Shown here in pieces: positions 26,961 to 34,204 of a DNA stretch of 64,000 nucleotides; the stretch's first letter is position 1; every line of letters begins with the position of its first letter. Both the position numbers and the translations under genes were made by a program. The notes beneath the pieces were generated by a model. That model searched no databases and had not been told where the DNA came from. It saw only the letters and a program-made list of their open reading frames with translations. Origin of the DNA: Paeniglutamicibacter cryotolerans (GTDB lineage: Bacteria; Actinomycetota; Actinomycetes; Actinomycetales; Micrococcaceae); the NCBI RefSeq assembly GCF_014190875.1, contig NZ_JACHVS010000002.1, forward strand, positions 62,001 through 126,000, written 5' to 3'.

Positions 26961-27239
26961 CTAGGAAGCCTTGTGCTTGAGGGCGGCATCTTCGTGGATT
27001 GCACCCCAGACGGTGTCCAGCGACAGGCCAAGTGCCGTTGCGAGCATTGCGACGGTGGAAAACGAGGGTGTGGGAACCCTGCCGCTTTCGATCTTGCGCA
27101 GCGTCTCCGGCGAGACTCCGGCTGCCAAGGCGACGCCCAGCATGGGTCGCTCGCCGCGCGCGCAGCGGAGCAGTTCGCCCAGGAGCTTGCCGCGCATTAC
27201 TTCTTCGGGTGTCAGGGGCAATCGGACCATGCCTCCCAT
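26961..27239 (-). CDS. XRE-family helix-turn-helix regulator
   Basis: The 92-residue protein is a single Cro/C1-type HTH domain with little else. The helix-turn-helix core reads LGVALAAGVSPETLRKIESG followed by RVPTPSFSTVAMLATALGLS. No ligand-binding or antitoxin partner domain is visible. The start is uncertain: ATG at 27239, or ATG at 27230 with GGGAGG only one base away. It is transcribed divergently from the methionine aminopeptidase gene. A palindrome between the two is the obvious candidate operator, so it may repress both itself and map. Confidence 0.85.
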   Translation of the reverse strand: MGGMVRLPLTPEEVMRGKLLGELLRCARGERPMLGVALAAGVSPETLRKIESGRVPTPSFSTVAMLATALGLSLDTVWGAIHEDAALKHKAS

Positions 27240-27243
27240 CCTA

Positions 27244-27261
27244 CCGGTATAGTAATACCGG
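27244..27261. promoter_or_regulatory. Palindromic operator between XRE gene and map
   Basis: CCGGTAT and ATACCGG arms flank AGTA in perfect symmetry, in the 53-base gap between divergent starts. The palindrome overlaps TATAGT on the plus strand and TACTAT on the minus strand, both -10-like, as expected for a repressor site. Confidence 0.6.
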
Positions 27262-27292
27262 GATAGCTATTGGCATGACGTGAAGGAAGCAC

Positions 27293-28057
27293 ATGATCGA
27301 AATCCTCACCCCGACTGAAATCGAGCGTGCCAGGAAAAGCGGGCGGTTCGTTGCCCTGGTGCTCAAAACACTCAGGGAGCGGGTCGTCGTCGGGACGAAC
27401 CTGCTCGAGATCAATGCCTGGGCCGCGGAAATGATCACCGAGGCCGGGGCGGAGTCCTGCTACCTCGATTACGCGCCATCCTTCGGCCGGGGCCCCTTCG
27501 GGCATGTCATCTGCACCTCCGTCAACGATGCCGTCCTGCACGGACTGCCCCACGACTATGTGCTGCTCGACGGTGACCTGCTGACACTCGATTTCGCCGT
27601 CACCTTGGAGGGGATCGTCGCTGACGCCGCAGTGAGCTTCATCGTCGGAACGCCCCGCGACCCCCAGGACCAGCGCCTGATCGATGCGACCCGGACCGCC
27701 TTGGCCGCCGGGATTGCCGCGGCCCGGCCGGGTGCCCGCATCGGCGATGTGGCACATGCCATCGGCACAGTGCTGACAGCTGCGGGGTATGAGGTAAACA
27801 CCGAATTCGGCGGGCATGGTGTCGGCTCGACCATGCACCAGGATCCCCATGTTCCCAATATCGGTCGACCCGGTCGGGGCTATGAGCTGCGCCCCGGGCT
27901 TCTGCTCGCCATCGAGCCCTGGGCCATGGCGGATACGGCAAACCTCGTCCTGGACGACGACGGGTGGACGCTGCGCAGTGCGACAGGTGCGCGCACCGCC
28001 CACACCGAACACACGATTGCCATCACCACCGGCGATCCGGAGATCCTGACCGCCTGA
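27293..28057 (+). CDS. map: Type I methionine aminopeptidase
   Basis: The 254-residue enzyme removes the initiator methionine from new proteins. The metal ligands are all visible in order: Asp in TLDFAVTLEG, Asp in GIVADAAVSF, His in FGGHGVGSTMH, Glu in LLAIEPWAM and Glu in TAHTEHTIAI. It has the short length of type Ia enzymes with no N-terminal SH3-binding extension. GAAGGAAG precedes the ATG. Its divergent pairing with a dedicated XRE regulator is unusual for a housekeeping map, so this may be an accessory paralogue. The usual map beside secY or adk would lie elsewhere. Confidence 0.92.
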   Translation: MIEILTPTEIERARKSGRFVALVLKTLRERVVVGTNLLEINAWAAEMITEAGAESCYLDYAPSFGRGPFGHVICTSVNDAVLHGLPHDYVLLDGDLLTLDFAVTLEGIVADAAVSFIVGTPRDPQDQRLIDATRTALAAGIAAARPGARIGDVAHAIGTVLTAAGYEVNTEFGGHGVGSTMHQDPHVPNIGRPGRGYELRPGLLLAIEPWAMADTANLVLDDDGWTLRSATGARTAHTEHTIAITTGDPEILTA

Positions 28058-28191
28058 ACCGGTTTCCAGAGCGCCGGCCGATGCATAGGGACGTGCAGCT
28101 GGGAGCCCGTCGGCCCGCTGGAAGGCCTCACGGCGGGTTTCGGCGCGGCTCCGCCGCCGGTGTGGGACATGGGACCCGCAGGGGCGGTGAT

Positions 28192-28362
28192 TCAGCGCTT
28201 CCTGTCCGCACCGGGGCGGATGCGGTAGGGGAAGACGCCCAACCCCACCAGCGACGCCAGCAGGACTGCCCCGATGATCAGCAGTGCCCCGATATTGCTT
28301 CCGTAATCTTTGCATTCGGTGGTGCTTTGGGCGCAGGAGGCCAGGACCATCAGGTTCGTCAT
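28192..28362 (-). CDS. Small single-span membrane protein (56 aa)
   Basis: A 56-codon frame reads from ATG at 28362 to TGA at 28192, with GGGAGG immediately upstream. The protein has two cysteines in a polar N-terminus (LASCAQSTTECKDYGSN), one hydrophobic helix (IGALLIIGAVLLASLVGLGV) and a basic tail (RIRPGADRKR), consistent with a cytoplasmic C-terminus. Third positions are GC-rich throughout. An in-frame ATG at 28350 gives better ribosome-site spacing and is an alternative start. I do not recognise a family. It lies between the convergent map gene and the upstream tipA-like gene on the same strand. Confidence 0.6.
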   Translation of the reverse strand: MTNLMVLASCAQSTTECKDYGSNIGALLIIGAVLLASLVGLGVFPYRIRPGADRKR

Positions 28363-28380
28363 GCCTCCCACTCAAGCAGA

Positions 28381-28404
28381 AACCCGGAGGAAAGGGCCCG
28401 GGTT
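28381..28404 (-). terminator. Weak hairpin after tipA-like gene
   Basis: Seven-base arms (28381-28387 with 28398-28404) lie 47 bases past the tipA-like stop codon. It has only a short T-run, so this is a weak terminator candidate. Confidence 0.35.
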
Positions 28405-28450
28405 CCCGGTTTAGTTATGGGTTCTTGACCTGTGGCCCGGTCCGCCTCGG

Positions 28451-29224
28451 CTAGGACAGGTCAGTCCGGGCATGGACGGCCATGGCCGAACACAGATAGG
28501 CCGCCACGCCATCGCGGGCCGATTGGCCCTTCGGCCTGTCATACGCGGCGGTGAAGCGGCCATCCGACACGTACATTTCACCGAGCCCGATGTATGCATC
28601 CCGCCCTGGCGTCCAGCTCAACGAGACCCAGGCGTGGTGCCGGGCCACAGCGGCCTGGGTCCGGGCGCCGTCCACCGGCAGCCCGGCATCGAGGCAGGCC
28701 GCCAGTTCCGCGGCGATCGACTCGTGCTCGGCGAGCATCGAGCTGCGGCCTTCCGGTCCCAGGGCGTTGATCTGCCGGTTCGAATCCTCCACCGCTGCAT
28801 CGCCCCAGCGGGTGAGGGCCTCATCTTCATAGGGGTTCGGTTCGAATCCCCGGTACATGTCCTTGGCGCTCATGGCTTCTCCCTGTTCCAATGCCGCGAT
28901 TGTCGCATCCACCGTCCGGCTCATCTGGGCCAGGCGGCGGCGTTCGGCGTCCAGCCACTTCCGATGCACACGAAGTGCCGGCACGGTGTCCGTCTGTCCG
29001 TCCAGGACCCCGGCGATGGCATCAAGGCCGAGCCCGAGGTCCCGCAGGAGCAGGATCCGCTGCAACCGCAACAGCTCGTTCCCGCCGTAGTAGCGGTAGC
29101 CGTTGGGTGCCGTGCGGGAGGGGAGCAGCAGACCCAGCGAATGGTAATGGCGCAGCGCACGGGAAGTGATTCCGGCATGCCGCGCCAGGTCGCCGATGCC
29201 GTATTCCACGTTGTCCTGACTCAT
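28451..29224 (-). CDS. TipA-type MerR regulator with TipAS drug-binding domain
   Basis: The 257-residue protein has an N-terminal MerR winged helix (YGIGDLARHAGITSRALRHY, then PNGYRYYGGNELLRLQRIL), a coiled coil near residues 75-115 and a C-terminal TipAS-like antibiotic-recognition domain. The latter shows KDMYRGFEPNPYEDEA and WVSLSWTPGRDAYIGLGEMY. TipAL proteins activate their own promoter when thiopeptide-like or other ligands bind the TipAS domain. The promoter here has the elongated 19-bp spacer with an inverted repeat, so autoregulation is very likely. A second product starting internally, as TipAS in Streptomyces, is possible at the methionine before SAKDMYRGF but is not proven. Confidence 0.93.
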   Translation of the reverse strand: MSQDNVEYGIGDLARHAGITSRALRHYHSLGLLLPSRTAPNGYRYYGGNELLRLQRILLLRDLGLGLDAIAGVLDGQTDTVPALRVHRKWLDAERRRLAQMSRTVDATIAALEQGEAMSAKDMYRGFEPNPYEDEALTRWGDAAVEDSNRQINALGPEGRSSMLAEHESIAAELAACLDAGLPVDGARTQAAVARHHAWVSLSWTPGRDAYIGLGEMYVSDGRFTAAYDRPKGQSARDGVAAYLCSAMAVHARTDLS

Positions 29225-29261
29225 GAAACCAGCGTAGAAGTTGACGCTGCGTCAAGGTCAA
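29222..29261 (-). promoter_or_regulatory. MerR-type autoregulated, leaderless tipA promoter
   Basis: On the minus strand TTGACC (29261-29256), a 19-bp spacer and TACGCT (29236-29231). The spacer contains TTGACGC and GCGTCAA around one base (29241-29255), the predicted regulator site. Six bases separate the -10 from ATG, so the mRNA is probably leaderless. Confidence 0.85.
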
Positions 29262-29305
29262 GACCCGCGGGACGGGCAGTCGGGCATGGGGAAGGGTGCA
29301 CGAGC

Positions 29306-29857
29306 CTATTGGTCGTCGTTCAGTTCGAAGGTGACCAGCGGTTCGGCGGAAGGGGTCTGGGAGCCCTCGGCCGGTTCGACGGTGAGGATCACCGTACCGA
29401 TGGCGCTGTTGCCCTTGAACCCTGCTGTGGCACCCTGACCGGCGGACGGAATCTCGGTGAGCACGCTGGGGGCGTCGGTCTTGGCGTCGGTCAGCCACAG
29501 CACGTAGGACTCGTTATTGGGCAGCACCGGCAATCCGGCCAGGGTGACGGTGCCCGTATCCTTGGCGGCGGAAGTCATCAGCGTCGCCGTTCCGCCGCCC
29601 TCGACGGGCTGGGACTGTTCGGCCTTGTCCTTGGCGCCCTCGGTCATCGAGGTGAAGTCCTTGGGTAGGAGGTTCGTCAGCAGGATGGCCCCGCCGATCA
29701 GCACGATGGCCAACGCAGCGACGACGAGCATCCACTTCTTCAACGGTCGCGGACGGGAACCGTCCCCATGCTCGGCGACCTGGTCAACCAGGTCCATCCC
29801 CAGATCCTCGTCGGGCTCATACGCATCGCCGGCGTGGAAGGGATCGGTGCCGCTCAT
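29306..29857 (-). CDS. Anti-sigma-K (RskA C-terminal-like) domain membrane protein
   Basis: The 183-residue protein has an acidic N-terminus of about 38 residues, one membrane helix (WMLVVAALAIVLIGGAILLT) and an extracytoplasmic domain like the C-terminal domain of anti-sigma-K factor. Supporting lines are GTVTLAGLPVLPNNESYVLW and IGTVILTVEPAEGSQTPSAE. The N-terminus has no HxxxCxxC zinc anti-sigma motif, and no sigma factor gene is adjacent, so it may have lost or never had sigma-binding ability. AAGGA lies 9 bases before the ATG. Its role is unknown. Confidence 0.78.
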   Translation of the reverse strand: MSGTDPFHAGDAYEPDEDLGMDLVDQVAEHGDGSRPRPLKKWMLVVAALAIVLIGGAILLTNLLPKDFTSMTEGAKDKAEQSQPVEGGGTATLMTSAAKDTGTVTLAGLPVLPNNESYVLWLTDAKTDAPSVLTEIPSAGQGATAGFKGNSAIGTVILTVEPAEGSQTPSAEPLVTFELNDDQ

Positions 29858-29945
29858 ATATATCCATCCTTAGGTAGCTCAGGAAAACCTCGCGGCTTCA
29901 CTTTAAGCATAGGCGAACGCCCCGGGCTCGGCTTTCAGCCGGCAC

Positions 29946-30416
29946 TCAGTGGCCTGTGGAACCCGCGAAGCCCTGCTGGCGCCAGGCTTCGTACAACACG
30001 ATGGATGCCGCATTGGCCAGGTTCAGTGACCGACGCGAGGGCAGCATGGGCAGACGCACCCTGGCCGTCACCCGGGAATCCGCCTTGACCTCGGCAGAGA
30101 GGCCAACGGATTCCGGGCCGAACATCAAGACGTCACCGGTTCGGTATTCGATGTCCGTGTAGAGTTCCTCGCCCTCGGAGGTGAAGGCGAAGACGCGTTC
30201 CGGGGCCAGGGCGGCCCAGGCGTCCTGGAGGTTCTTGTGCACGGTCACTACGGCGAGATCGTGGTAGTCGAGGCCGGCCCGGCGCAACTTGGAATCCTCG
30301 AAGTCGAAGCCCAAGGGCTCGACCAGGTGAAGTTCGGCGCCGGTGACTGCGGCGAGGCGGATGGCGTTACCCGTATTACCGGGAATCTCTGGGCTATGGA
30401 AAAGTATGCGGAACAC
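29946..30416 (-). CDS. trmL: tRNA (cytidine/uridine-34-2'-O)-methyltransferase
   Basis: The 156-residue SPOUT enzyme methylates the wobble ribose of tRNA-Leu isoacceptors. The family lines are RILFHSPEIPGNTGNAIRLA (methyl acceptor and catalytic region), ELHLVEPLGF, LMFGPESVGLS (knot region) and LPMLPSRRSLNLANAASIVL (deep trefoil knot binding S-adenosylmethionine). The length is normal for the minimal TrmL. The start is GTG at 30416. A TAAGAT box lies 7 bases upstream and there is no Shine-Dalgarno sequence, so it is probably leaderless. Confidence 0.93.
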   Translation of the reverse strand: MFRILFHSPEIPGNTGNAIRLAAVTGAELHLVEPLGFDFEDSKLRRAGLDYHDLAVVTVHKNLQDAWAALAPERVFAFTSEGEELYTDIEYRTGDVLMFGPESVGLSAEVKADSRVTARVRLPMLPSRRSLNLANAASIVLYEAWRQQGFAGSTGH

Positions 30417-30429
30417 GCCCCCTATCTTA
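30414..30429 (-). promoter_or_regulatory. Leaderless -10 box of trmL
   Basis: On the minus strand TAAGAT (30429-30424) is followed by 7 bases and then GTG. Confidence 0.5.
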
Positions 30430-30463
30430 GGGCGCGGCGCACCGGTGTGGGGAACCGGGCAGA

Positions 30464-31384
30464 TCAGTGCATGCCGGAGATGAGCCGGGACAGGACGGTC
30501 ACGTCCACGACGTTCGGCGAGGGGCCGCTGCCCAGGAACATCTTCAGCTCACGGACCAGGTTCGCCGGGTTGACCACGTTGATCCCGGCGCTGCTGGCAG
30601 GATCGGCACCGCGGGCGTAATCGATGACCGGCTCGTGCAGGTTTCCGTTCGGGGAATGGATGACAGTCCACCCGGTCACGTTCAGTTCAGGAAAGAGCGA
30701 TTGCATCCTGAACACCGCGGGGGCAATCTGGGGCGGTTCGATGCGCTTGCCGTCGCGGAGCAGCGTCGCCCCGTCCCAGCGGTACACGCCGTTGGGCAGC
30801 ATCATCGAATCCACCAGGGCCAGGCGGTACCCGGCGAGCACGGCATGGTCGATGTAGCCGCGGCCGTCGGGTGAATGCAACCCGTTGACCATCCGCGCCG
30901 AGGGCAGGGCGGAGAGTACCTGGCCGGACAACAGCGAAATGGTCTTCGCCTCGCGGGCCATCCGGGCCTGGGCGCCGAAGATCCCGCGTTTGCGCGGGGC
31001 GCCATGGATCGTCTGGGCGGCGGTCTCGGGGCCGAGCGCCGGGGAATCGGCGGAGCCGAAGGGCGGTACGTAGATGCTCGGGTCCGCGGCCGTGGGGCGC
31101 TTGCCGGAGGCCGAGGTGGTGAAGCCGGCGCCGGAGCGTGGCGTGGAGGGCTGGCCGGGGAGGTTGTAGGCGGATGCCGTGGCATAACTCCTGTCGTAGC
31201 GAGCCCGGGCATCGGGGTGGATCAGTGTCTCGTAGGCCAGCGAGACCTGCCGGAACTCCTCCGGGTCCCCGCCATGGTCTGGATGGGTGAGCCGGGCAGC
31301 GCGCCGGAAGGCGGTCTTCACCTCTGCGGTGGTTGCCGAGGGGGTGAGGCCAAGTACCTCATAGTGGGTTCGAACCCGTGCCAC
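30464..31384 (-). CDS. J-domain (DnaJ-like) protein
   Basis: The protein of about 306 residues starts with a J domain (THYEVLGLTPSATTAEVKTA, then the invariant HPD in ARLTHPDHGGDPEEF) that should stimulate an Hsp70 partner. No Gly-Phe region, zinc-finger region or DnaJ C-terminal domain follows. Instead there is a serine and proline-rich linker and an unrelated C-terminal domain of about 180 residues, with LPNGVYRWDGATLLRDGKRI and PNLVRELKMFLGSGPSPNV. I do not recognise that domain. The GTG at 31384 is chosen because GGAAGG lies 6 bases upstream. A longer frame to 31447 runs through a hairpin and lacks a ribosome site. Confidence 0.78.
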   Translation of the reverse strand: MARVRTHYEVLGLTPSATTAEVKTAFRRAARLTHPDHGGDPEEFRQVSLAYETLIHPDARARYDRSYATASAYNLPGQPSTPRSGAGFTTSASGKRPTAADPSIYVPPFGSADSPALGPETAAQTIHGAPRKRGIFGAQARMAREAKTISLLSGQVLSALPSARMVNGLHSPDGRGYIDHAVLAGYRLALVDSMMLPNGVYRWDGATLLRDGKRIEPPQIAPAVFRMQSLFPELNVTGWTVIHSPNGNLHEPVIDYARGADPASSAGINVVNPANLVRELKMFLGSGPSPNVVDVTVLSRLISGMH

Positions 31385-31416
31385 GCGCTGCCTTCCATCG
31401 CCTTCATGTACAAACA

Positions 31417-31441
31417 GGTAGCCGGTTCGGAACCGGCTACC
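31417..31441 (-). promoter_or_regulatory. Stem-loop in the leader of the J-domain gene
   Basis: An 11-bp perfect stem with a CGG loop (31417-31427 with 31431-31441) lies 33 bases upstream of the chosen GTG. No T-tract follows in either direction. Confidence 0.5.
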
Positions 31442-31515
31442 CCGCATGGGGAAATCCTACCGGTGAGGACGCGGCGCTGCGCTGTCGGTGCGCGCAGGGC
31501 TGAATCCCAAACCCA

Positions 31516-32268
31516 TCAGGGACGACGGTACTCGGCGAGGAGTTCACCGTCCTGTTCAAGCAGGAGCCGCAGGGACAGGGGGATCAGCTCCGGCCTGGAA
31601 GGGCCGGAAGCGATGCGCCGACCGGATCCGCCGGCGAGTTTCGGGGCGAGGCTCAGGCAGAGGCTGTCCACGAGGCCGGCGCCCTGGAACGAGGCGAAGA
31701 GCCGCGGTCCGCCCTCCGAGTGGATCATGCGCAGCCCGAGTCCGGACAGCACGGCAACGATCCCCGCGGGGGTCAACTCGTCCCCGTCCGTGGGACAGTC
31801 GATGACTTCGGCAACCCGCGATAGGGCCCTGCGGCGCGCAGCCGCCGCACCGGGGGAGCCGAGCACCAGCACCCGGTGAGGGGAAGCTGAAAAGAGTTCG
31901 CCGTCCGGATCCAGGTCCAGCGAGCCGGACACCACGGCCAGGCGCGGGTGGGCCGCCATCCCCTGGGAGGCGCGCCACGCCTGCCCGGGGGCATCGAGCA
32001 GTTCCCCGGCATAGCCCTCGGCACGGATGGTCCCGGCGCCCACCAGGATCACCTCGGCATGGCGGCGCAGCAGGGAAAAGACCCGTTTGTCACCCGGCCC
32101 GCCCAGGGCGCCGGAGAGCCCGGCGTGGGTAGCGGATCCGTCCAGGGACGAAACGAAGTTGAAACGCACGAACGGATCCGATCCCGCTGGCGGCGCATAC
32201 CAGTGGAGAAGTGTCTCATCGTCGACGGCCGTGGCCGTGGCCGTGGCCGGGTAGAGCCGGTTCAGCAT
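31516..32268 (-). CDS. Pyrimidine reductase family (RibD C-terminal-like) protein
   Basis: The 250-residue protein has the DHFR-like reductase fold of the RibD C-terminal domain. Visible landmarks are RFNFVSSLDGSATHAGLSGA (N-terminal strand and substrate loop), SLLRRHAEVILVGAGTIRAE (NADPH region) and MIHSEGGPRLFASFQGAGLV (second nucleotide loop). It may act in riboflavin or pteridine metabolism, but no ribA, ribB or ribE genes are adjacent. The start overlaps the 3' end of the FolP2-like gene by 7 bases, so the pair is co-translated. The N-terminus contains Ala-Thr repeats encoded by a 6-bp tandem repeat (about 32227-32250). Confidence 0.85.
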   Translation of the reverse strand: MLNRLYPATATATAVDDETLLHWYAPPAGSDPFVRFNFVSSLDGSATHAGLSGALGGPGDKRVFSLLRRHAEVILVGAGTIRAEGYAGELLDAPGQAWRASQGMAAHPRLAVVSGSLDLDPDGELFSASPHRVLVLGSPGAAAARRRALSRVAEVIDCPTDGDELTPAGIVAVLSGLGLRMIHSEGGPRLFASFQGAGLVDSLCLSLAPKLAGGSGRRIASGPSRPELIPLSLRLLLEQDGELLAEYRRP

Positions 32269-33206
32269 CCGCCGGTGCCCTTCCCGGCGGTCAACGGGTG
32301 TGCCGGCTCGTTGGCCTCGCCCATGTTGTGCTTCAGGTAGGCCGGTTCGCGCCAGCCCATGGCCGCCTCCAGCAGCCGGACCGCCGAGTTGGCCTCCGGG
32401 ATGTTATGCATCCTCACGATCCGGGCCCCGTTCATGATGCACATGGTGGCTGCGGCGAGCGAGCCGGCAACCCGTTCGTGCTTGGGCAGGTTCAGCGTCT
32501 CGCCGATGAAGTCCTTGTTGGAGACGGCGGCTAGGGCAGGGAAGCCCAGTGCGGCGATCTCCTGGAAGCGGGCGGTGATCTCCAGGGTGTGCAGGGTGTT
32601 CTTATTCAGGTCGTGGCCCGGGTCGATGATCAGTTTGTCCGCCCCGATGCCCAGGCCCCTGGCGAGCTCGGCCTTGCGGCGCAGGTAGTCCGCCACGTCG
32701 GTGACCACGTCGTCGTATTGAGGGCGCGGGTAGGTGGTGCGCGGGGCCGCCAGTGAATGGGTGAGCACCAGGTGGACCCCGGCATCGGCGACGACCCGGC
32801 CCAACTCCGGATGGCTCAGGCCGGTGGTGTCGTTGATGACGTCGGCTCCGGCGGCAATCGCGGCGGCGGCGACATCGGGCAGGAACGTGTCGGCCGAGAT
32901 GATCACGTCCGAGCGCCGGCGTACGGCCTCGATGACCGGCACGACCCGCTCCGCCTCCTCCTCCCAGGACAGTGCTGGCCCGGGGGAGAAGGGCACGCCG
33001 CCGATGTCCAGCCAGTCCGCACCGTCCTGGACCGCCCGCATCGAGGCACCCACGGCCGCCTGCAGCGAAAACGTCGCACCGCCGTCGTAGAAGCTGTCCG
33101 GTGTGCGGTTGATGATCGCCATCAACGCGACCTGCCGGCGGAAATCCAGGGTGCGATGGGCAAAGCGATGCACCGGGGAGTGCAGCTCGGGAAGATACAT
33201 GCTCAC
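32262..33206 (-). CDS. FolP2-like dihydropteroate synthase homologue
   Basis: The 314-residue TIM-barrel protein has the dihydropteroate synthase motifs VALMAIINRTPDSFYDGGAT, DWLDIGGVPFSPGPALSWEE, DVINDTTGL and LIIDPGHDLNKNT. The reading NRTPDSFYD and the GGVPFSPG loop follow the actinobacterial FolP2 branch rather than FolP1 (NVTPDSFSDGG, GGESTRPG). Mycobacterial FolP2 is reported to lack clear dihydropteroate synthase activity, so I do not assign folate synthesis. The start is GTG at 33206, 5 bases after AAGGAG. The gene overlaps the downstream pyrimidine reductase by 7 bases. The pairing with a DHFR-fold reductase suggests a pterin or nucleotide-derived substrate, which is an inference. 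Confidence 0.82.
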   Translation of the reverse strand: MSMYLPELHSPVHRFAHRTLDFRRQVALMAIINRTPDSFYDGGATFSLQAAVGASMRAVQDGADWLDIGGVPFSPGPALSWEEEAERVVPVIEAVRRRSDVIISADTFLPDVAAAAIAAGADVINDTTGLSHPELGRVVADAGVHLVLTHSLAAPRTTYPRPQYDDVVTDVADYLRRKAELARGLGIGADKLIIDPGHDLNKNTLHTLEITARFQEIAALGFPALAAVSNKDFIGETLNLPKHERVAGSLAAATMCIMNGARIVRMHNIPEANSAVRLLEAAMGWREPAYLKHNMGEANEPAHPLTAGKGTGGC

Positions 33207-33274
33207 GTTGACTCCTTGGGTCGATAACACATTCATACCAGCAGGCCCCGTGCGGTGTCCGCAGCAGCAGCCGA

Positions 33275-33287
33275 TACGCTGGTTCCA
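33275..33287 (+). promoter_or_regulatory. Leaderless -10 box of gene at 33287
   Basis: TACGCT (33275-33280) is followed by 6 bases and ATG. No Shine-Dalgarno sequence is present. Confidence 0.45.
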
Positions 33288-34141
33288 TGGCTTTGTATTT
33301 CACCGGACCCGAACCCGGACAATGGATCGTAGACGCCCTTGACGCCGAGGGTCCTGCCGGACGGGACCTCGTTGCCGGGCAGGTGCCGCGCGGCTTCGAG
33401 GCCTACGCCAGGATCTTCCACCCGGCACTGGATCTGGACGGGACCCTGGTTCCCTGGGCGGCCATCGCCCGGGAGCGAGGCACCCTGATGCACGGCGAGG
33501 CCCAATTCGCCTCGATTTCCGGCATCTCCGACGACGGCAGCGCACTGGTCGAGGACGCCTGGGACGGGGACAACCCCACGTCCGAGGGCCTGCCGGCTCC
33601 GGAACTTGCAGCGGCCGCCCGGATCCTCGCCACGCATACGGCCACGCCGGAAAGGATCCATCTGGGCCTGTGGAACGGCTTCGCATTCATCCACGGCGGG
33701 GATGCCGTCACCGTCCTGGTGGACAGGGATCCGGACCTCAGTGTGGAGGAGCAGGCGGCCGAGGAGGCGCGCCAGAACGCCGAGGCCAAGCGTCCCGGCT
33801 TCGCCGACGCCATCCGCCACGGCGCCCTGCTCGAACTCGGCGATGCCTACCGGGCCTTCTACCTCTTCGAGGGCGATGCCGCTGACCTGGCGGCGCCGGC
33901 GTGGGCCAGCGGCAGCCTCGGCGACGAACGCCGGTCCCCGAACCTGGCCTGGCCGTGGGACAAGGCCTGGATGCTCTCCTCAGAAATCTATGAGGATTCC
34001 ACCATTGTCGGCGGCAGCATCGAGCTGGTCCGGGCCCTGGTGGCCTGCCCGGAGCTTGAGGCCCACGCGGTGAACGCCGACTCGCGCCTCGACGTCCACG
34101 GAGACACGCTCAACTCCTCACCGGACCAGGCGGGATACTGA
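33287..34141 (+). CDS. Conserved hypothetical protein
   Basis: This 284-residue soluble protein has no signal peptide or membrane segment and belongs to no family I can name with confidence. It is acidic and alanine-rich. Lines likely to be conserved are LVAGQVPRGFEAYARIFHPA, RIHLGLWNGFAFIHGGDAVT (which resembles a substrate-binding aromatic patch) and NLAWPWDKAWMLSSEIYEDS near the C-terminus. The start ATG is 6 bases after a TACGCT box. It is divergent from the FolP2-like gene and precedes the cysteine desulfurase gene, from which it is separated by an independent promoter. I see no basis for a function. Confidence 0.75.
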   Translation: MALYFTGPEPGQWIVDALDAEGPAGRDLVAGQVPRGFEAYARIFHPALDLDGTLVPWAAIARERGTLMHGEAQFASISGISDDGSALVEDAWDGDNPTSEGLPAPELAAAARILATHTATPERIHLGLWNGFAFIHGGDAVTVLVDRDPDLSVEEQAAEEARQNAEAKRPGFADAIRHGALLELGDAYRAFYLFEGDAADLAAPAWASGSLGDERRSPNLAWPWDKAWMLSSEIYEDSTIVGGSIELVRALVACPELEAHAVNADSRLDVHGDTLNSSPDQAGY

Positions 34142-34191
34142 CCGGCATAGCTGTGTGGAACGTCTCTGCCCCGGAAACCGCTGTCAACGGC

Positions 34192-34204
34192 TAGAATTGA
34201 CGGG
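34192..34204 (+). promoter_or_regulatory. Leaderless -10 box of cysteine desulfurase gene
   Basis: TAGAAT (34192-34197) is followed by 6 bases and GTG. No Shine-Dalgarno sequence is present. Confidence 0.55.
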
